Source: Hyphomicrobiales bacterium (lineage in GTDB: Bacteria; Pseudomonadota; Alphaproteobacteria; Rhizobiales; Beijerinckiaceae). Taken from it: 7,253 nt of DNA. Under the pieces are notes generated by a model. The model made no database searches, had not been told where the DNA came from, and was given only the letters and a program-made list of their open reading frames with translations. The stretch covers positions 1 through 7,253 of the forward strand of contig JAQGJO010000382.1 in NCBI GenBank assembly GCA_028290595.1. Reading direction: 5' to 3'. The position numbers and the translations under genes are program-made. Position 1 is the first letter of the stretch; each line of letters opens with the position of its first letter. Shown piece by piece: positions 1 through 5,751 of this stretch.

Positions 1-244
1 TTAAGAGCGGGTCGAAAAAAGACCTGACAAAATCCGATTCCAGCTACAAAAATTGCTCCAAAATTTGCAAGAATATCTTTCTAAGTGATTGAATAATAAC
101 GAAGTAGAATCCGGTTTCGATCCTGTCGGGTGCGCCAGTTCATTGTGAAGTGCCAACGATCGGCGACTTTACGCGCGATGCTTCTGCAGGCGTCTGCAGA
201 ATTGTTTTCCTGTCCGTGAAGCCCATGTGTCGCATCAGCACGGC
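1..244. other. Non-coding stretch downstream of the importer operon
   Basis: No convincing gene is visible on either strand. The first 120 bases contain 43 G or C (about 36%), far below the GC-rich coding DNA that follows. This suggests an intergenic or promoter region, perhaps serving a gene beyond the left edge. A 74-codon minus-strand reading frame (81-305) runs into the permease 3' end in another frame and resembles no family I know, so it is not called. The region also carries a perfect dyad at 182-201, listed separately. An ATPase gene for the importer, if it is in this operon, would have to begin beyond the left edge. Confidence 0.6.
182..201. terminator. Perfect 8-bp dyad, possible terminator of the importer operon
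   Basis: TTCTGCAG (182-189), spacer GCGT, CTGCAGAA (194-201) form a perfect hairpin 44 bases past the stop codon of the last permease gene. Only the plus-strand side is followed by a T-rich run (TTGTTTT, 202-208). On the minus strand, the direction of the operon, no U tract follows, so it would be a weak or processing-type 3' end. It could also be a protein binding site. Confidence 0.35.
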
Positions 245-895
245 TCAACTGCGAATTGCCGTGCGAAGCTCGAGCCATCTGGCGTAACGGGTCAGCGGAT
301 AGCAAAGGCAGAAATAGATCACCGCCACGAGGCCATAGACCGTGAACGGTTCGAAGGTCGCGTTGTTGATGGCGTTGGACGTCTTGACCAGTTCGTCAAA
401 ACCGATGATCGAGGTCAGCGCGGTGCTCTTGATCAACTGCACCAGAAAGCCGACGATCGGCGCGCGCGTGATCGCAAAGGCCTGAGGCAGGATGATCAGG
501 CGCAGCTGCGATATGTAATGCAGGCCAAGGCTTTGAGCGGCGTCCCATTGACCCGTCGGCAGGGATTGTACGCCACCCCGCCAGATTTCCGCCAGATAAG
601 CGCTCGCACAAAGCGTCAGCCCGAGCGCCGCCGCGGTCCATGCCTCGATGCGAAAGCCGAGCAACGGCAGGCCGAAGAACAGCAGGAAAAGCTGCATCAG
701 CAGCGGCGTGCCCTGAAAGAGGCCGATGTAGTATTCGCCGCTTCGACGCAACCAGGGGCGCTTGGATATACGCAGCAACAGGATGAGAATGCCGACGATC
801 GCCCCACCCGCGAAGGCCACCATCGACAACAGGATGGTCCAGCGCGCGGCAAGCAGCAGATTGCGGACAATATCCCAGAGGGTGAACTCGATCAT
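245..895 (-). CDS. Polar amino acid ABC transporter permease (second permease)
   Basis: Inner-membrane permease of the polar amino acid uptake (PAAT/HisM-GlnP type) ABC family, 216 residues, the usual length. It should pair with the upstream permease to form the channel that takes solute from the periplasmic binding protein. Visible features are a hydrophobic N-terminal helix (about 12-42), the family signature QGTPLLMQLF (61-70), a hydrophobic segment around 86-102, and the cytoplasmic EAA loop from about 103 to 139 ending in ILPQA, which contacts the ATPase. The loop has DAA rather than EAA (residues 118-120), a mild variation. A last membrane helix lies around 186-203. The ATG overlaps the upstream stop codon by 4 bases (ATGA), which indicates translational coupling. 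A GGGGGG run 6 bases upstream may act as ribosome binding site. Substrate cannot be read from the sequence. Confidence 0.93.
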   Translation of the reverse strand: MIEFTLWDIVRNLLLAARWTILLSMVAFAGGAIVGILILLLRISKRPWLRRSGEYYIGLFQGTPLLMQLFLLFFGLPLLGFRIEAWTAAALGLTLCASAYLAEIWRGGVQSLPTGQWDAAQSLGLHYISQLRLIILPQAFAITRAPIVGFLVQLIKSTALTSIIGFDELVKTSNAINNATFEPFTVYGLVAVIYFCLCYPLTRYARWLELRTAIRS

Positions 896-1560
896 GCCAT
901 GCCCCCCGGTATCACCTTCCGGCCAGCGGCAAACAGCAGTCTGCGCAGACCGATGCTCAAACCGAGATAGACCAGCGTGATGATGAAATAGGTCTCAAAG
1001 GCACGGAAGGTGCGGGCCTGCAGCATATCCGCCTCGTAGGTCAATTCCCGCACCGCGATCTGCGACACTACCGAGGATTCCAGCATCATGATGATGATCT
1101 GGCTGGTCAGCGCCGGAAAGATGACCTTCAGCGCCTGCGGCAGGACGACCTTGACGAAGACCTGCACGGGCCTCAGGCCGAGTGCCGTCGCCGCTTCCTT
1201 CTGGCCCGTTGGAACCGCATCGAGACCGGCCCCGACGATCTCCGTCGTATAAGCGGTCATGTTGAGCGTCATGGCGAGCATCGAGGCGACGACCGGATCG
1301 AGCCGGATGCCGAAGCGCGGCAGGCCGAAGAAGATGAAGAACAGCTGGACGAGAAAAGGCGTGTTGCGGATCAGCTCGACATAGGCCGAAATCGCACTAC
1401 GCAATATCCGGTAGCGGCTGCGCCTGGCAGCCGCCCCGAGGATGCTCAACACGATGCCTAGCACCGAGGTCACAACGATCAGGAAGATCGTCATGGCCGC
1501 GCCGTTGGCAATCGCTCCGACTGCTTCTTCCAACCAGCCGAAATCGAGCGCATAGCCCAT
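892..1560 (-). CDS. Polar amino acid ABC transporter permease (first permease)
   Basis: Second membrane subunit of the same importer, 222 residues from the chosen start. It has the PAAT permease hallmarks: a long N-terminal hydrophobic helix (about 22-44), RNTPFLVQLFFIFFGLP (65-81), and an EAA loop with EAATALGL at 122-129 and LPQA at 140-143. A hydrophobic C-terminal helix lies around 190-207. A longer frame begins at a TTG at 1566. I prefer the ATG at 1560 because AAGGA at 1567-1571 lies 6 bases before it but directly abuts the TTG. With this start the gene begins 2 bases after the binding-protein stop codon. It ends in a 4-base overlap with the next permease, so all three genes are surely one transcript. 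Confidence 0.93.
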   Translation of the reverse strand: MGYALDFGWLEEAVGAIANGAAMTIFLIVVTSVLGIVLSILGAAARRSRYRILRSAISAYVELIRNTPFLVQLFFIFFGLPRFGIRLDPVVASMLAMTLNMTAYTTEIVGAGLDAVPTGQKEAATALGLRPVQVFVKVVLPQALKVIFPALTSQIIIMMLESSVVSQIAVRELTYEADMLQARTFRAFETYFIITLVYLGLSIGLRRLLFAAGRKVIPGGMA

Positions 1561-1562
1561 TC

Positions 1563-2372
1563 TCAATCCTTGAGATTGTCAGGGTTGAGCGGCACCTTCA
1601 ACCATGCCTCGGCGCTTTTGCTGAGAGAGCCGTCGGCCAGCATCTTGGCCACGATGTCGTTGACAAGCTTCTTGAGGCGATCCTCGCCCTTGTTGACCGC
1701 CATATGCGAGGGCGACGTCATCAGCTGAAACTTCTGCTCGGGCTTCAATGCGTCCTGCTTTGCAAGCACCTGGGCGCCGACATCGTTACCGACGACCATC
1801 AATTGCGTCTGGCCTGATATGAAAGCCTGAATGACGGAGTTATAGTTGTCGAACCGCTTGATGTCGGCGGAGGCCGGCGCCGCTGCGGTCAGTGAGGTGT
1901 CTTCGAGCGTGCCGCGATTGACCGCAATGCTCTTGCCCGCCAAATCTTCCTTGACCTTGACCTCAAGGGCAGCGGGACCGATGACGGCGATGTAGTAGGG
2001 TGCATAGGCTGCCGCATAATCGAGAACCTCGGCGCGTTCCTTGCTGTAGCCAACGCTCATCAGCACGTCGACGCGATGTTCCGTCAGGTGTGGAATACGG
2101 TTCTGGCCGGTTACGCTGACCGGATTGAGCTTGACCTTCAGCGCATCGGCAATCGCTTGTGCGACATCCATGTCATAGCCCTTGAGGCTCATGTCGGCGC
2201 TGGCGGACGAGAAGGGCGGGAAGTCCGAGAAAACGCCGACATTCAGGACGCCGGCCTTGGCGATATCGTCAAGCGCATCAGCCTTCGCGTTGCTCGTTGC
2301 CATGGCAAGAATGGCACCGCCGAGTATGACGACTGCCGCGAACGACGATTTCAATGTGGATTTGGTTGTCAT
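1563..2372 (-). CDS. Periplasmic amino acid-binding protein of an ABC importer
   Basis: Extracellular solute-binding protein of family 3 (PBPb fold), 269 residues, normal for the family. Residues 1-31 form a Sec signal peptide: lysines at 4 and 8, a hydrophobic core at 11-25, and a probable cleavage site after the AKA at 29-31. The mature part begins DALDDIAKAGVLNVGV, the usual first strand. FPPFS (51-55) and GYDMDVAQAIADAL (65-78) match the ligand-cleft motifs. KERAEVLDY (111-119) matches the region where HisJ-type proteins use an arginine to hold the ligand carboxylate; Arg113 would be the equivalent. VNRGTLEDT (151-159) is the usual second-domain motif. AGGGGA lies 5 bases before the ATG. 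It is the first gene of the importer operon and is divergent from the LysR gene. The ligand is probably an amino acid or derivative; the exact one is unknown. Confidence 0.93.
   Translation of the reverse strand: MTTKSTLKSSFAAVVILGGAILAMATSNAKADALDDIAKAGVLNVGVFSDFPPFSSASADMSLKGYDMDVAQAIADALKVKLNPVSVTGQNRIPHLTEHRVDVLMSVGYSKERAEVLDYAAAYAPYYIAVIGPAALEVKVKEDLAGKSIAVNRGTLEDTSLTAAAPASADIKRFDNYNSVIQAFISGQTQLMVVGNDVGAQVLAKQDALKPEQKFQLMTSPSHMAVNKGEDRLKKLVNDIVAKMLADGSLSKSAEAWLKVPLNPDNLKD
1567..1571 (-). promoter_or_regulatory. Ribosome binding site deciding the permease start
   Basis: AAGGA on the minus strand lies within the last codons of the binding-protein gene. It is 6 bases from the ATG at 1560 but 0 bases from the alternative TTG at 1566, so it supports the shorter permease. 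Confidence 0.6.
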
Positions 2373-2377
2373 CTTAT

Positions 2378-2383
2378 TCCCCT
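2378..2383 (-). promoter_or_regulatory. Ribosome binding site of the binding-protein gene
   Basis: AGGGGA on the minus strand, 5 bases before the ATG at 2372. This is the strongest Shine-Dalgarno sequence in the operon, in keeping with the need for excess binding protein. Confidence 0.65.
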
Positions 2384-2537
2384 GTTTTGAGTTATTTTAG
2401 AAACCAGACTTCGCGTCAGCTGCGACATGCATTGCCCGATCGCATTAGGCCAAGCTTCAAGGATCGTGCTTCCGGCTTTGCGAACGCGGCGAAAGTTCAG
2501 ACTTTAAGCCATTTCCCAGCTTTTTGCCGTGTTGCGC

Positions 2538-2568
2538 ATATTAGGTGGCAAATCGAATTGAAAATCAA
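2538..2568 (-). promoter_or_regulatory. Possible promoter of the importer operon
   Basis: On the minus strand, TTGATT (2568-2563) and TAATAT (2543-2538) resemble -35 and -10 hexamers. The 19-base spacer is longer than ideal, so this is weak. If real, the transcript would carry a leader of about 160 bases before the binding-protein ATG. The -35 element would lie inside the inverted repeat at 2556-2570, where a regulator could act. Confidence 0.25.
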
Positions 2569-2572
2569 TTGA
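2556..2572. promoter_or_regulatory. Overlapping inverted repeats in the divergent control region
   Basis: AATTGA, AAA, TCAATT (2556-2570) is a perfect 6-bp inverted repeat with a 3-base centre. It overlaps the 8-base palindrome TCAATTGA (2565-2572). TTGACA, a perfect -35 hexamer on the plus strand, starts at 2569, but no good -10 lies at standard spacing. The repeats are candidate operator half-sites for the divergent LysR regulator. Confidence 0.4.
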
Positions 2573-2591
2573 CAATGTTGTTGGCTATGAT

Positions 2592-2606
2592 GTGAGAAAA
2601 ACTCAC
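2592..2606. promoter_or_regulatory. Candidate LysR-type operator (T-N11-A dyad)
   Basis: GTGAG, AAAAA, CTCAC is a perfect dyad whose T at 2593 and A at 2605 fit the T-N11-A pattern of LysR-type boxes. It ends 26 bases before the LysR start codon, where binding could block the regulator's own transcription. LysR proteins commonly control a divergent gene and repress themselves from one shared region. That this regulator binds here is inferred from position and symmetry only. Confidence 0.45.
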
Positions 2607-2620
2607 GCATCGTTCCATTC

Positions 2621-2626
2621 GGAGAG
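2621..2626 (+). promoter_or_regulatory. Ribosome binding site supporting the TTG start of the LysR gene
   Basis: GGAGAG lies 6 bases before the TTG at 2633. No ATG near this point gives the full N-terminal helix of the DNA-binding domain. Confidence 0.55.
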
Positions 2627-2632
2627 CCGTCC

Positions 2633-3589
2633 TTGTCAAACCGCCTGCCGCCACTCAACCCATTGAGAGCCTTCGAGGCGACCGCGCGGCGCGGATCGGT
2701 TTCGGCCGCCGCGCGCGAACTCAATGTAACGCACGGCGCGGTCAGCCATCAGATCCGGGCGCTGGAGCTCTCCTTCAATGTCTCGCTGTTTGTTCGCGGC
2801 GGCAAGCGCCTGAAACTGACCCCGCAGGGCGCCCTTCTACTGCCGGCGGTCACGCATGCGTTTGGAGAAATTGCCGCAGCGACAGCAGCCATGACCCGGC
2901 CGACAACGAGCGGGCAATTGCGATTTGCGTGCGTGCCGGCGCTGCTGTCGTTCTGGATGATCCCGCGGCTGCACGAGTTCACCGACCAGTATCCCGATAT
3001 CAGCCTGACGCTGATCGCTTCGAACGACTTGGCACAGCTCCATTCGCCCGATATCGATCTCTGCCTGCTTTACGGCAATGGCGACTGGCCGGACCACTGG
3101 TCGCGGCTCTGGAGTCAACTGGTGCTGTTTCCCGTCGTCAGCCCGGCGCTCTTGAACATGCAGCCCCTTCGCACAATTCGCGATCTCAGCGACCACATCA
3201 TCCTGCATGCGGATGACGGGCGGGAATGGAACACATGGCTTGCCGCTGCCGACAGCGAGGTGATCCCGCGCCGGCGCCAGCATTTCATGAGCGATGCACG
3301 CCTGTCGACAGAAGCGGCGCTGCATAATCAGGGGGTCGCACTGGGCGATACGATCACCGCCGGCGGTCTGATCGCCAAAGGCGAGTTGATTGCGCCGTTT
3401 GACCTGACAGTTCCCGCCAACAATGCTTTTTACGTCGCCTGCCGCAATGACGTTCGTGCCGCCCCGATCGTCAAGGTTTTTATCGACTGGCTGTTTTCAG
3501 CGCTCGAGAGCGATCCCATGCCGGAACCGCAACATGCCGCTCGTACGTTGATCCGCGCCAAGACGCCCCTTGTGGGCACGCCGGAATGA
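2633..3589 (+). CDS. LysR-family transcriptional regulator (GcvA-like)
   Basis: DNA-binding regulator of 318 residues, typical for LysR proteins. The N-terminus (RLPPLNPLRAFEATAR, residues 4-19) is the GcvA-subgroup opening. The winged helix-turn-helix spans about 7-66, with the recognition part SAAARELNVTHGAVSHQIRALE at 24-45. A linker helix follows, then the ligand-binding domain from about 94 to 290. The last 25 or so residues are a variable tail. The start is TTG, chosen because the family N-terminus begins exactly there and GGAGAG precedes it. The gene is divergent from the amino acid importer, with 260 bases between their start codons. By analogy with this common arrangement it probably regulates the importer in response to the transported solute or a derivative. 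Whether it activates or represses cannot be told. Confidence 0.92.
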   Translation: MSNRLPPLNPLRAFEATARRGSVSAAARELNVTHGAVSHQIRALELSFNVSLFVRGGKRLKLTPQGALLLPAVTHAFGEIAAATAAMTRPTTSGQLRFACVPALLSFWMIPRLHEFTDQYPDISLTLIASNDLAQLHSPDIDLCLLYGNGDWPDHWSRLWSQLVLFPVVSPALLNMQPLRTIRDLSDHIILHADDGREWNTWLAAADSEVIPRRRQHFMSDARLSTEAALHNQGVALGDTITAGGLIAKGELIAPFDLTVPANNAFYVACRNDVRAAPIVKVFIDWLFSALESDPMPEPQHAARTLIRAKTPLVGTPE

Positions 3590-3822
3590 CAAGCCGGGTT
3601 TAGTTGGAGCCAGAGCTTGCAGATGGGGCGCCAGGACGCCCGGTGCGGCGGCCGTCAGAAAAACGCCCGGCCATTGGCGCAAATTTGGCTCAGTTGGTCT
3701 GCATCTCGCCGCGCCAGGGCTTGCCATCGTCGCCGTTGCGGCGGATGAGCTGCAATTGATTATTGCGGCCACTGCATGGCATGCAGCGGCGCAGGGCGAA
3801 CAGCGACACGGGAGAACTACTC
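3590..3822. other. Intergenic region between the LysR and CoxG-like genes
   Basis: No supported gene lies here. It holds three small hairpins: GGGCG/CGCCC (3626-3641), GCTGCAAT/ATTGCGGC with one G-U pair (3749-3769), and the perfect dyad at 3772-3786. None is followed by a clear T run, so no terminator for the LysR gene is called. A reading frame open upstream of the CoxG-like gene from 3763 lacks a ribosome binding site and is not family-like. Confidence 0.5.
3772..3786. repeat. Perfect 7-bp dyad upstream of the CoxG-like gene
   Basis: CTGCATG, G, CATGCAG is a perfect inverted repeat with a one-base centre, ending 36 bases before the ATG. A one-base centre cannot form a tight RNA hairpin without opening the middle pairs, so a dimeric-protein binding site is more likely than a terminator. 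No regulator is identified. Confidence 0.4.
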
Positions 3823-4278
3823 ATGGACATGAAGGGCAGCGAGACGATCAAGGCGCCGATCGAAGCGGTTTGGGCTGCACTGAACGACCCCGAAATATTG
3901 CGCCAGTGCATACCTGGCTGTGAGGACCTCAAGAAGCTGTCCGACACCGAAATGACGGCGATCGTGGTGCTGAAGATCGGGCCGGTCAAGGCTCGTTTCG
4001 AGGGCGCCGTGCAGCTTTCCAATCTCAACCCGCCGAACGCCTATACGATATCCGGAGAGGGCAAGGGTGGTGTGGTCGGTTTTGCCAAGGGCGGCGCCGA
4101 TGTTTCGCTGGAGGCGCTGGGTGCTGCTGAGACAGTCCTGACCTATGTCGTCAAGGCCGATGTCGGTGGCAAGATCGCCCAGCTCGGCGCGCGGCTGATC
4201 GATTCGACCGCCAAGAAGCTAGCCGGCCAGTTCTTTTCGAGCTTTGGGGAAAAGGTCGGCGCAGGCGTTTCGGCCTGA
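3823..4278 (+). CDS. CoxG/SRPBCC family protein (CO dehydrogenase subunit G-like)
   Basis: A 151-residue SRPBCC-fold protein of the CoxG family. Family motifs include the opening MDMKGSETIKAP, VWAALNDPEILRQCIPGCE (16-34), VVLKIGPVKARFEG (48-61), YTISGEGKGGVVGFAKGGADV (74-94) and GGKIAQLGARLIDSTAKKLA (115-134). In molybdenum CO dehydrogenase clusters CoxG is linked to membrane association of the enzyme, but many copies stand alone with no known role. This one has no coxS, coxM or coxL beside it and seems to be just the lipid- or ligand-binding domain, without a hydrophobic C-terminal anchor. The ATG at 3823 is preferred over an in-frame start at 3763 because GGGAG lies 8 bases before it and the family N-terminus begins there. 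It may be transcribed alone. Function is unassigned. Confidence 0.88.
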   Translation: MDMKGSETIKAPIEAVWAALNDPEILRQCIPGCEDLKKLSDTEMTAIVVLKIGPVKARFEGAVQLSNLNPPNAYTISGEGKGGVVGFAKGGADVSLEALGAAETVLTYVVKADVGGKIAQLGARLIDSTAKKLAGQFFSSFGEKVGAGVSA

Positions 4279-4303
4279 AGCAGAGCGGCTTGATCTCCAT
4301 TCG

Positions 4304-4330
4304 TCTTCCGCCGCATGACGCGGCCGAGGG
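4304..4330 (+). terminator. Weak hairpin after the CoxG-like gene
   Basis: GCCGC (4310-4314), loop ATGAC, GCGGC (4320-4324), extended after one C-C mismatch by five more pairs, two of them G-U. It lies 26 bases past the stop codon at the right place for a terminator, but no T run follows, so it may be only incidental structure. Confidence 0.25.
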
Positions 4331-4376
4331 AACCCGGAAGCAGGGTTGCGAATTATCCCGGCACGATCATGAATAT

Positions 4377-4381
4377 GGAGA
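4377..4381 (+). promoter_or_regulatory. Ribosome binding site of the 24-codon gene
   Basis: GGAGA lies 6 bases before the ATG at 4388. Such spacing and match are a main reason for calling so short a reading frame a gene. Confidence 0.6.
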
Positions 4382-4387
4382 TTTGAA

Positions 4388-4462
4388 ATGTATAACATTG
4401 TTTGGCTCGTCGGCGCCGTCGTCATCGTTCTCGCTGTTCTTTCCTTCTTCGGCCTGCGTTGA
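4388..4462 (+). CDS. Tiny single-helix membrane protein (24 residues)
   Basis: A 24-codon reading frame that starts at ATG and ends at TGA. The peptide begins MYNIVWLVGAVV and ends SFFGLR. Residues 4-22 are almost wholly hydrophobic, enough for one membrane span. It has no charged residue except the C-terminal arginine, which suggests a C-terminus facing the cytoplasm under the positive-inside rule. GGAGA sits 6 bases before the ATG. The gene lies 109 bases after the CoxG-like gene and 122 bases before PPK2, on the same strand. No function can be assigned. Small one-helix proteins of this sort often modulate or bind larger membrane proteins, but no partner is evident. A short hydrophobic frame can arise by chance; the good ribosome binding site and the clean amphiphilic end argue against it. 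Confidence 0.6.
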   Translation: MYNIVWLVGAVVIVLAVLSFFGLR

Positions 4463-4584
4463 TACTGACTATCAACGCATATCGTCAGATTTGTTCCGGC
4501 AACACGGCCGGTTGGCGCCCGCACTGTCACATCTCTGTCGCATGCTCCTGTTTCTGTGGCCCAAAACCATAAGGAAATATTGCC

Positions 4585-5499
4585 ATGCCGATGGACCAGC
4601 ACGACCAGCTCGAACGTATCAAGGCCGAAATCGCCGACAGCTTCGATGAAGAGCTGGAAATGCAGCTCGACGAGGATCGCCTTGATGAACTCGTCGTCGA
4701 GGGAATGACCGCGCCGGCCGAGCAGACGCTTGAGCGCAAGGTCTATTTCCGCGAACTGTTCCGGCTGCAGCATGAACTGGTCAAGCTTCAGGATTGGGTC
4801 CAGCACCAGAAGTTCAAGGTCGTGGTGATCTTCGAGGGTCGCGATTCCGCCGGCAAGGGCGGCGCCATCAAGCGTGTCACCCAGCGGCTGAATCCGCGCG
4901 TCTGCCGCGTCGTCGCACTGCCCGCGCCGACCGAGCGCGAGCGGGAGCAGTGGTATTTCCAGCGTTACGCCGCCCACCTGCCGACCGCAGGCGAAATGGT
5001 GCTGTTCGATCGCAGCTGGTACAATCGCGCCGGCGTCGAACGCGTCATGGGCTTCTGTAACCAGGACGAGCTCGAGGAATTCTTCCGCTCGGTGCCGGAA
5101 TTCGAGCGCATGCTGGTGCGCTCCGGCACCATCCTGAGCAAATACTGGTTCTCGATCACCGACGAGGAACAGGAATTCCGATTCCAGATGCGCATCCACG
5201 ATCCGCTCAAGCAGTGGAAGCTCTCGCCGATGGATATGGAGAGCCGCAAGCACTGGGAAGATTATACCAAGGCCAAGGAAGAAATGCTGGCGCGCACCCA
5301 TACGCTCGAAGCGCCCTGGTGGGTGGTCGAAGCCGTCGACAAGAAGAAGGCGCGGCTGAACTGCATCGCCCATTTGCTGGCGCAGATCCCGTACCAGGAT
5401 GTGCCCAAGGCAGCGGTCGAGCTTCCCGAGCGCATCCGGCATTCGGATTATCAACGCCATGACGTGCCCGACGAGATGTACGTTCTCGAGGTCTATTAA
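4585..5499 (+). CDS. ppk2: Polyphosphate kinase 2, class I (one-domain)
   Basis: Cytoplasmic kinase that transfers phosphate between inorganic polyphosphate and nucleotides. One-domain class I enzymes mainly use polyphosphate to turn nucleoside diphosphates into triphosphates, as shown for the Sinorhizobium meliloti homologue. The 304-residue length fits this class. An acidic helical N-terminal extension (about 1-45) precedes the P-loop domain. Walker A is GRDSAGKGG (85-93), with Lys91 for phosphate binding and Asp87 as the conserved acidic residue. Walker B is VLFDRSWYNR (139-148). The lid region follows, including RSGTILSKYWFSI (179-191) and the RMRIHDP-like QMRIHDPLKQWKLSPMD (201-217). The C-terminus ends in YQRHDVPDEMYVLEVY, usual for the subgroup. 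AAGGA lies 9 bases before the ATG; a second ATG two codons on is too far from it. A probable terminator follows, so the gene ends its transcript. Confidence 0.95.
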   Translation: MPMDQHDQLERIKAEIADSFDEELEMQLDEDRLDELVVEGMTAPAEQTLERKVYFRELFRLQHELVKLQDWVQHQKFKVVVIFEGRDSAGKGGAIKRVTQRLNPRVCRVVALPAPTEREREQWYFQRYAAHLPTAGEMVLFDRSWYNRAGVERVMGFCNQDELEEFFRSVPEFERMLVRSGTILSKYWFSITDEEQEFRFQMRIHDPLKQWKLSPMDMESRKHWEDYTKAKEEMLARTHTLEAPWWVVEAVDKKKARLNCIAHLLAQIPYQDVPKAAVELPERIRHSDYQRHDVPDEMYVLEVY

Positions 5500-5523
5500 A
5501 AGTCGATTTGTAGAATGAACATC

Positions 5524-5559
5524 GCCCTGCCGCGTATGCCCCGGCGGGCCAATTCTTTT
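5524..5559 (+). terminator. Probable Rho-independent terminator of ppk2
   Basis: GCCCTGCC (5524-5531) pairs with GGCGGGC (5543-5549) as seven GC pairs with one bulged T and an 11-base loop. It is followed by the T-rich run TTCTTTT (5553-5559). It begins 25 bases after the ppk2 stop codon. Confidence 0.55.
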
Positions 5560-5751
5560 CGTGGATACCAAGACGCCGCGAGAGGGTCGATCACCGGTGA
5601 ACGGACTTAAGCGAAGTAGTTGCAAACGCGCCGATTACGTTTTTGTGACAGGCGTATGACTGCAAGCAATCGGTCGCGACGCGGTGAAGTCAGCAATATT
5701 TGTCAGCCGCCTTCGTGGGATGTTGCCTTTCGCCAAAAGGGAGATCATCCA
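5560..5751. other. Upstream region of the AraC-GyrI gene
   Basis: No gene is supported here. The reading frame of the AraC-type gene stays open upstream to an alternative ATG at 5620, but the extra 44 residues have no family resemblance. The promoter must lie in this stretch, yet I see no clear pair of -35 and -10 hexamers. Confidence 0.5.
5738..5743 (+). promoter_or_regulatory. Ribosome binding site deciding the AraC-GyrI start
   Basis: AGGGAG ends 8 bases before the ATG at 5752. This supports that start over an upstream in-frame ATG at 5620 and over the ATG at 5758, which is 14 bases away. Confidence 0.6.

Noticed and set aside
227..970. A 247-codon plus-strand frame opposite the last permease gene
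   Set aside because: Its sequence is low in hydrophobic residues and rich in Gln, Arg and Asp, as expected of an antisense shadow of a permease. The opposite strand has clear permease motifs and coupled starts.
2586..2591. TATGAT as a -10 box of the LysR gene with TTGACA at 2569
   Set aside because: The gap between them is only 11 bases, too short for a sigma-70 promoter.
3497..3772. A 91-codon minus-strand frame after the LysR gene
   Set aside because: It overlaps the LysR 3' end, has no family resemblance and shows no ribosome binding site support.
3763..3822. N-terminal extension of the CoxG-like protein
   Set aside because: The extra 20 residues are not family-like and no ribosome binding site precedes 3763, while GGGAG precedes the ATG at 3823.
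4465..4488. CTGAC/GTCAG hairpin after the 24-codon gene as a terminator
   Set aside because: The stem is short and bulged, with only a weak T-rich stretch after it.
4219..5625. A 468-codon open frame on the minus strand across all of ppk2
   Set aside because: It lies opposite a clear PPK2 gene with intact Walker motifs. Long antisense frames are common in GC-rich genes. The translation resembles no known family.
5620..5751. N-terminal extension of the AraC-GyrI protein
   Set aside because: The 44 added residues lack resemblance to the family and AGGGAG is placed for the ATG at 5752.
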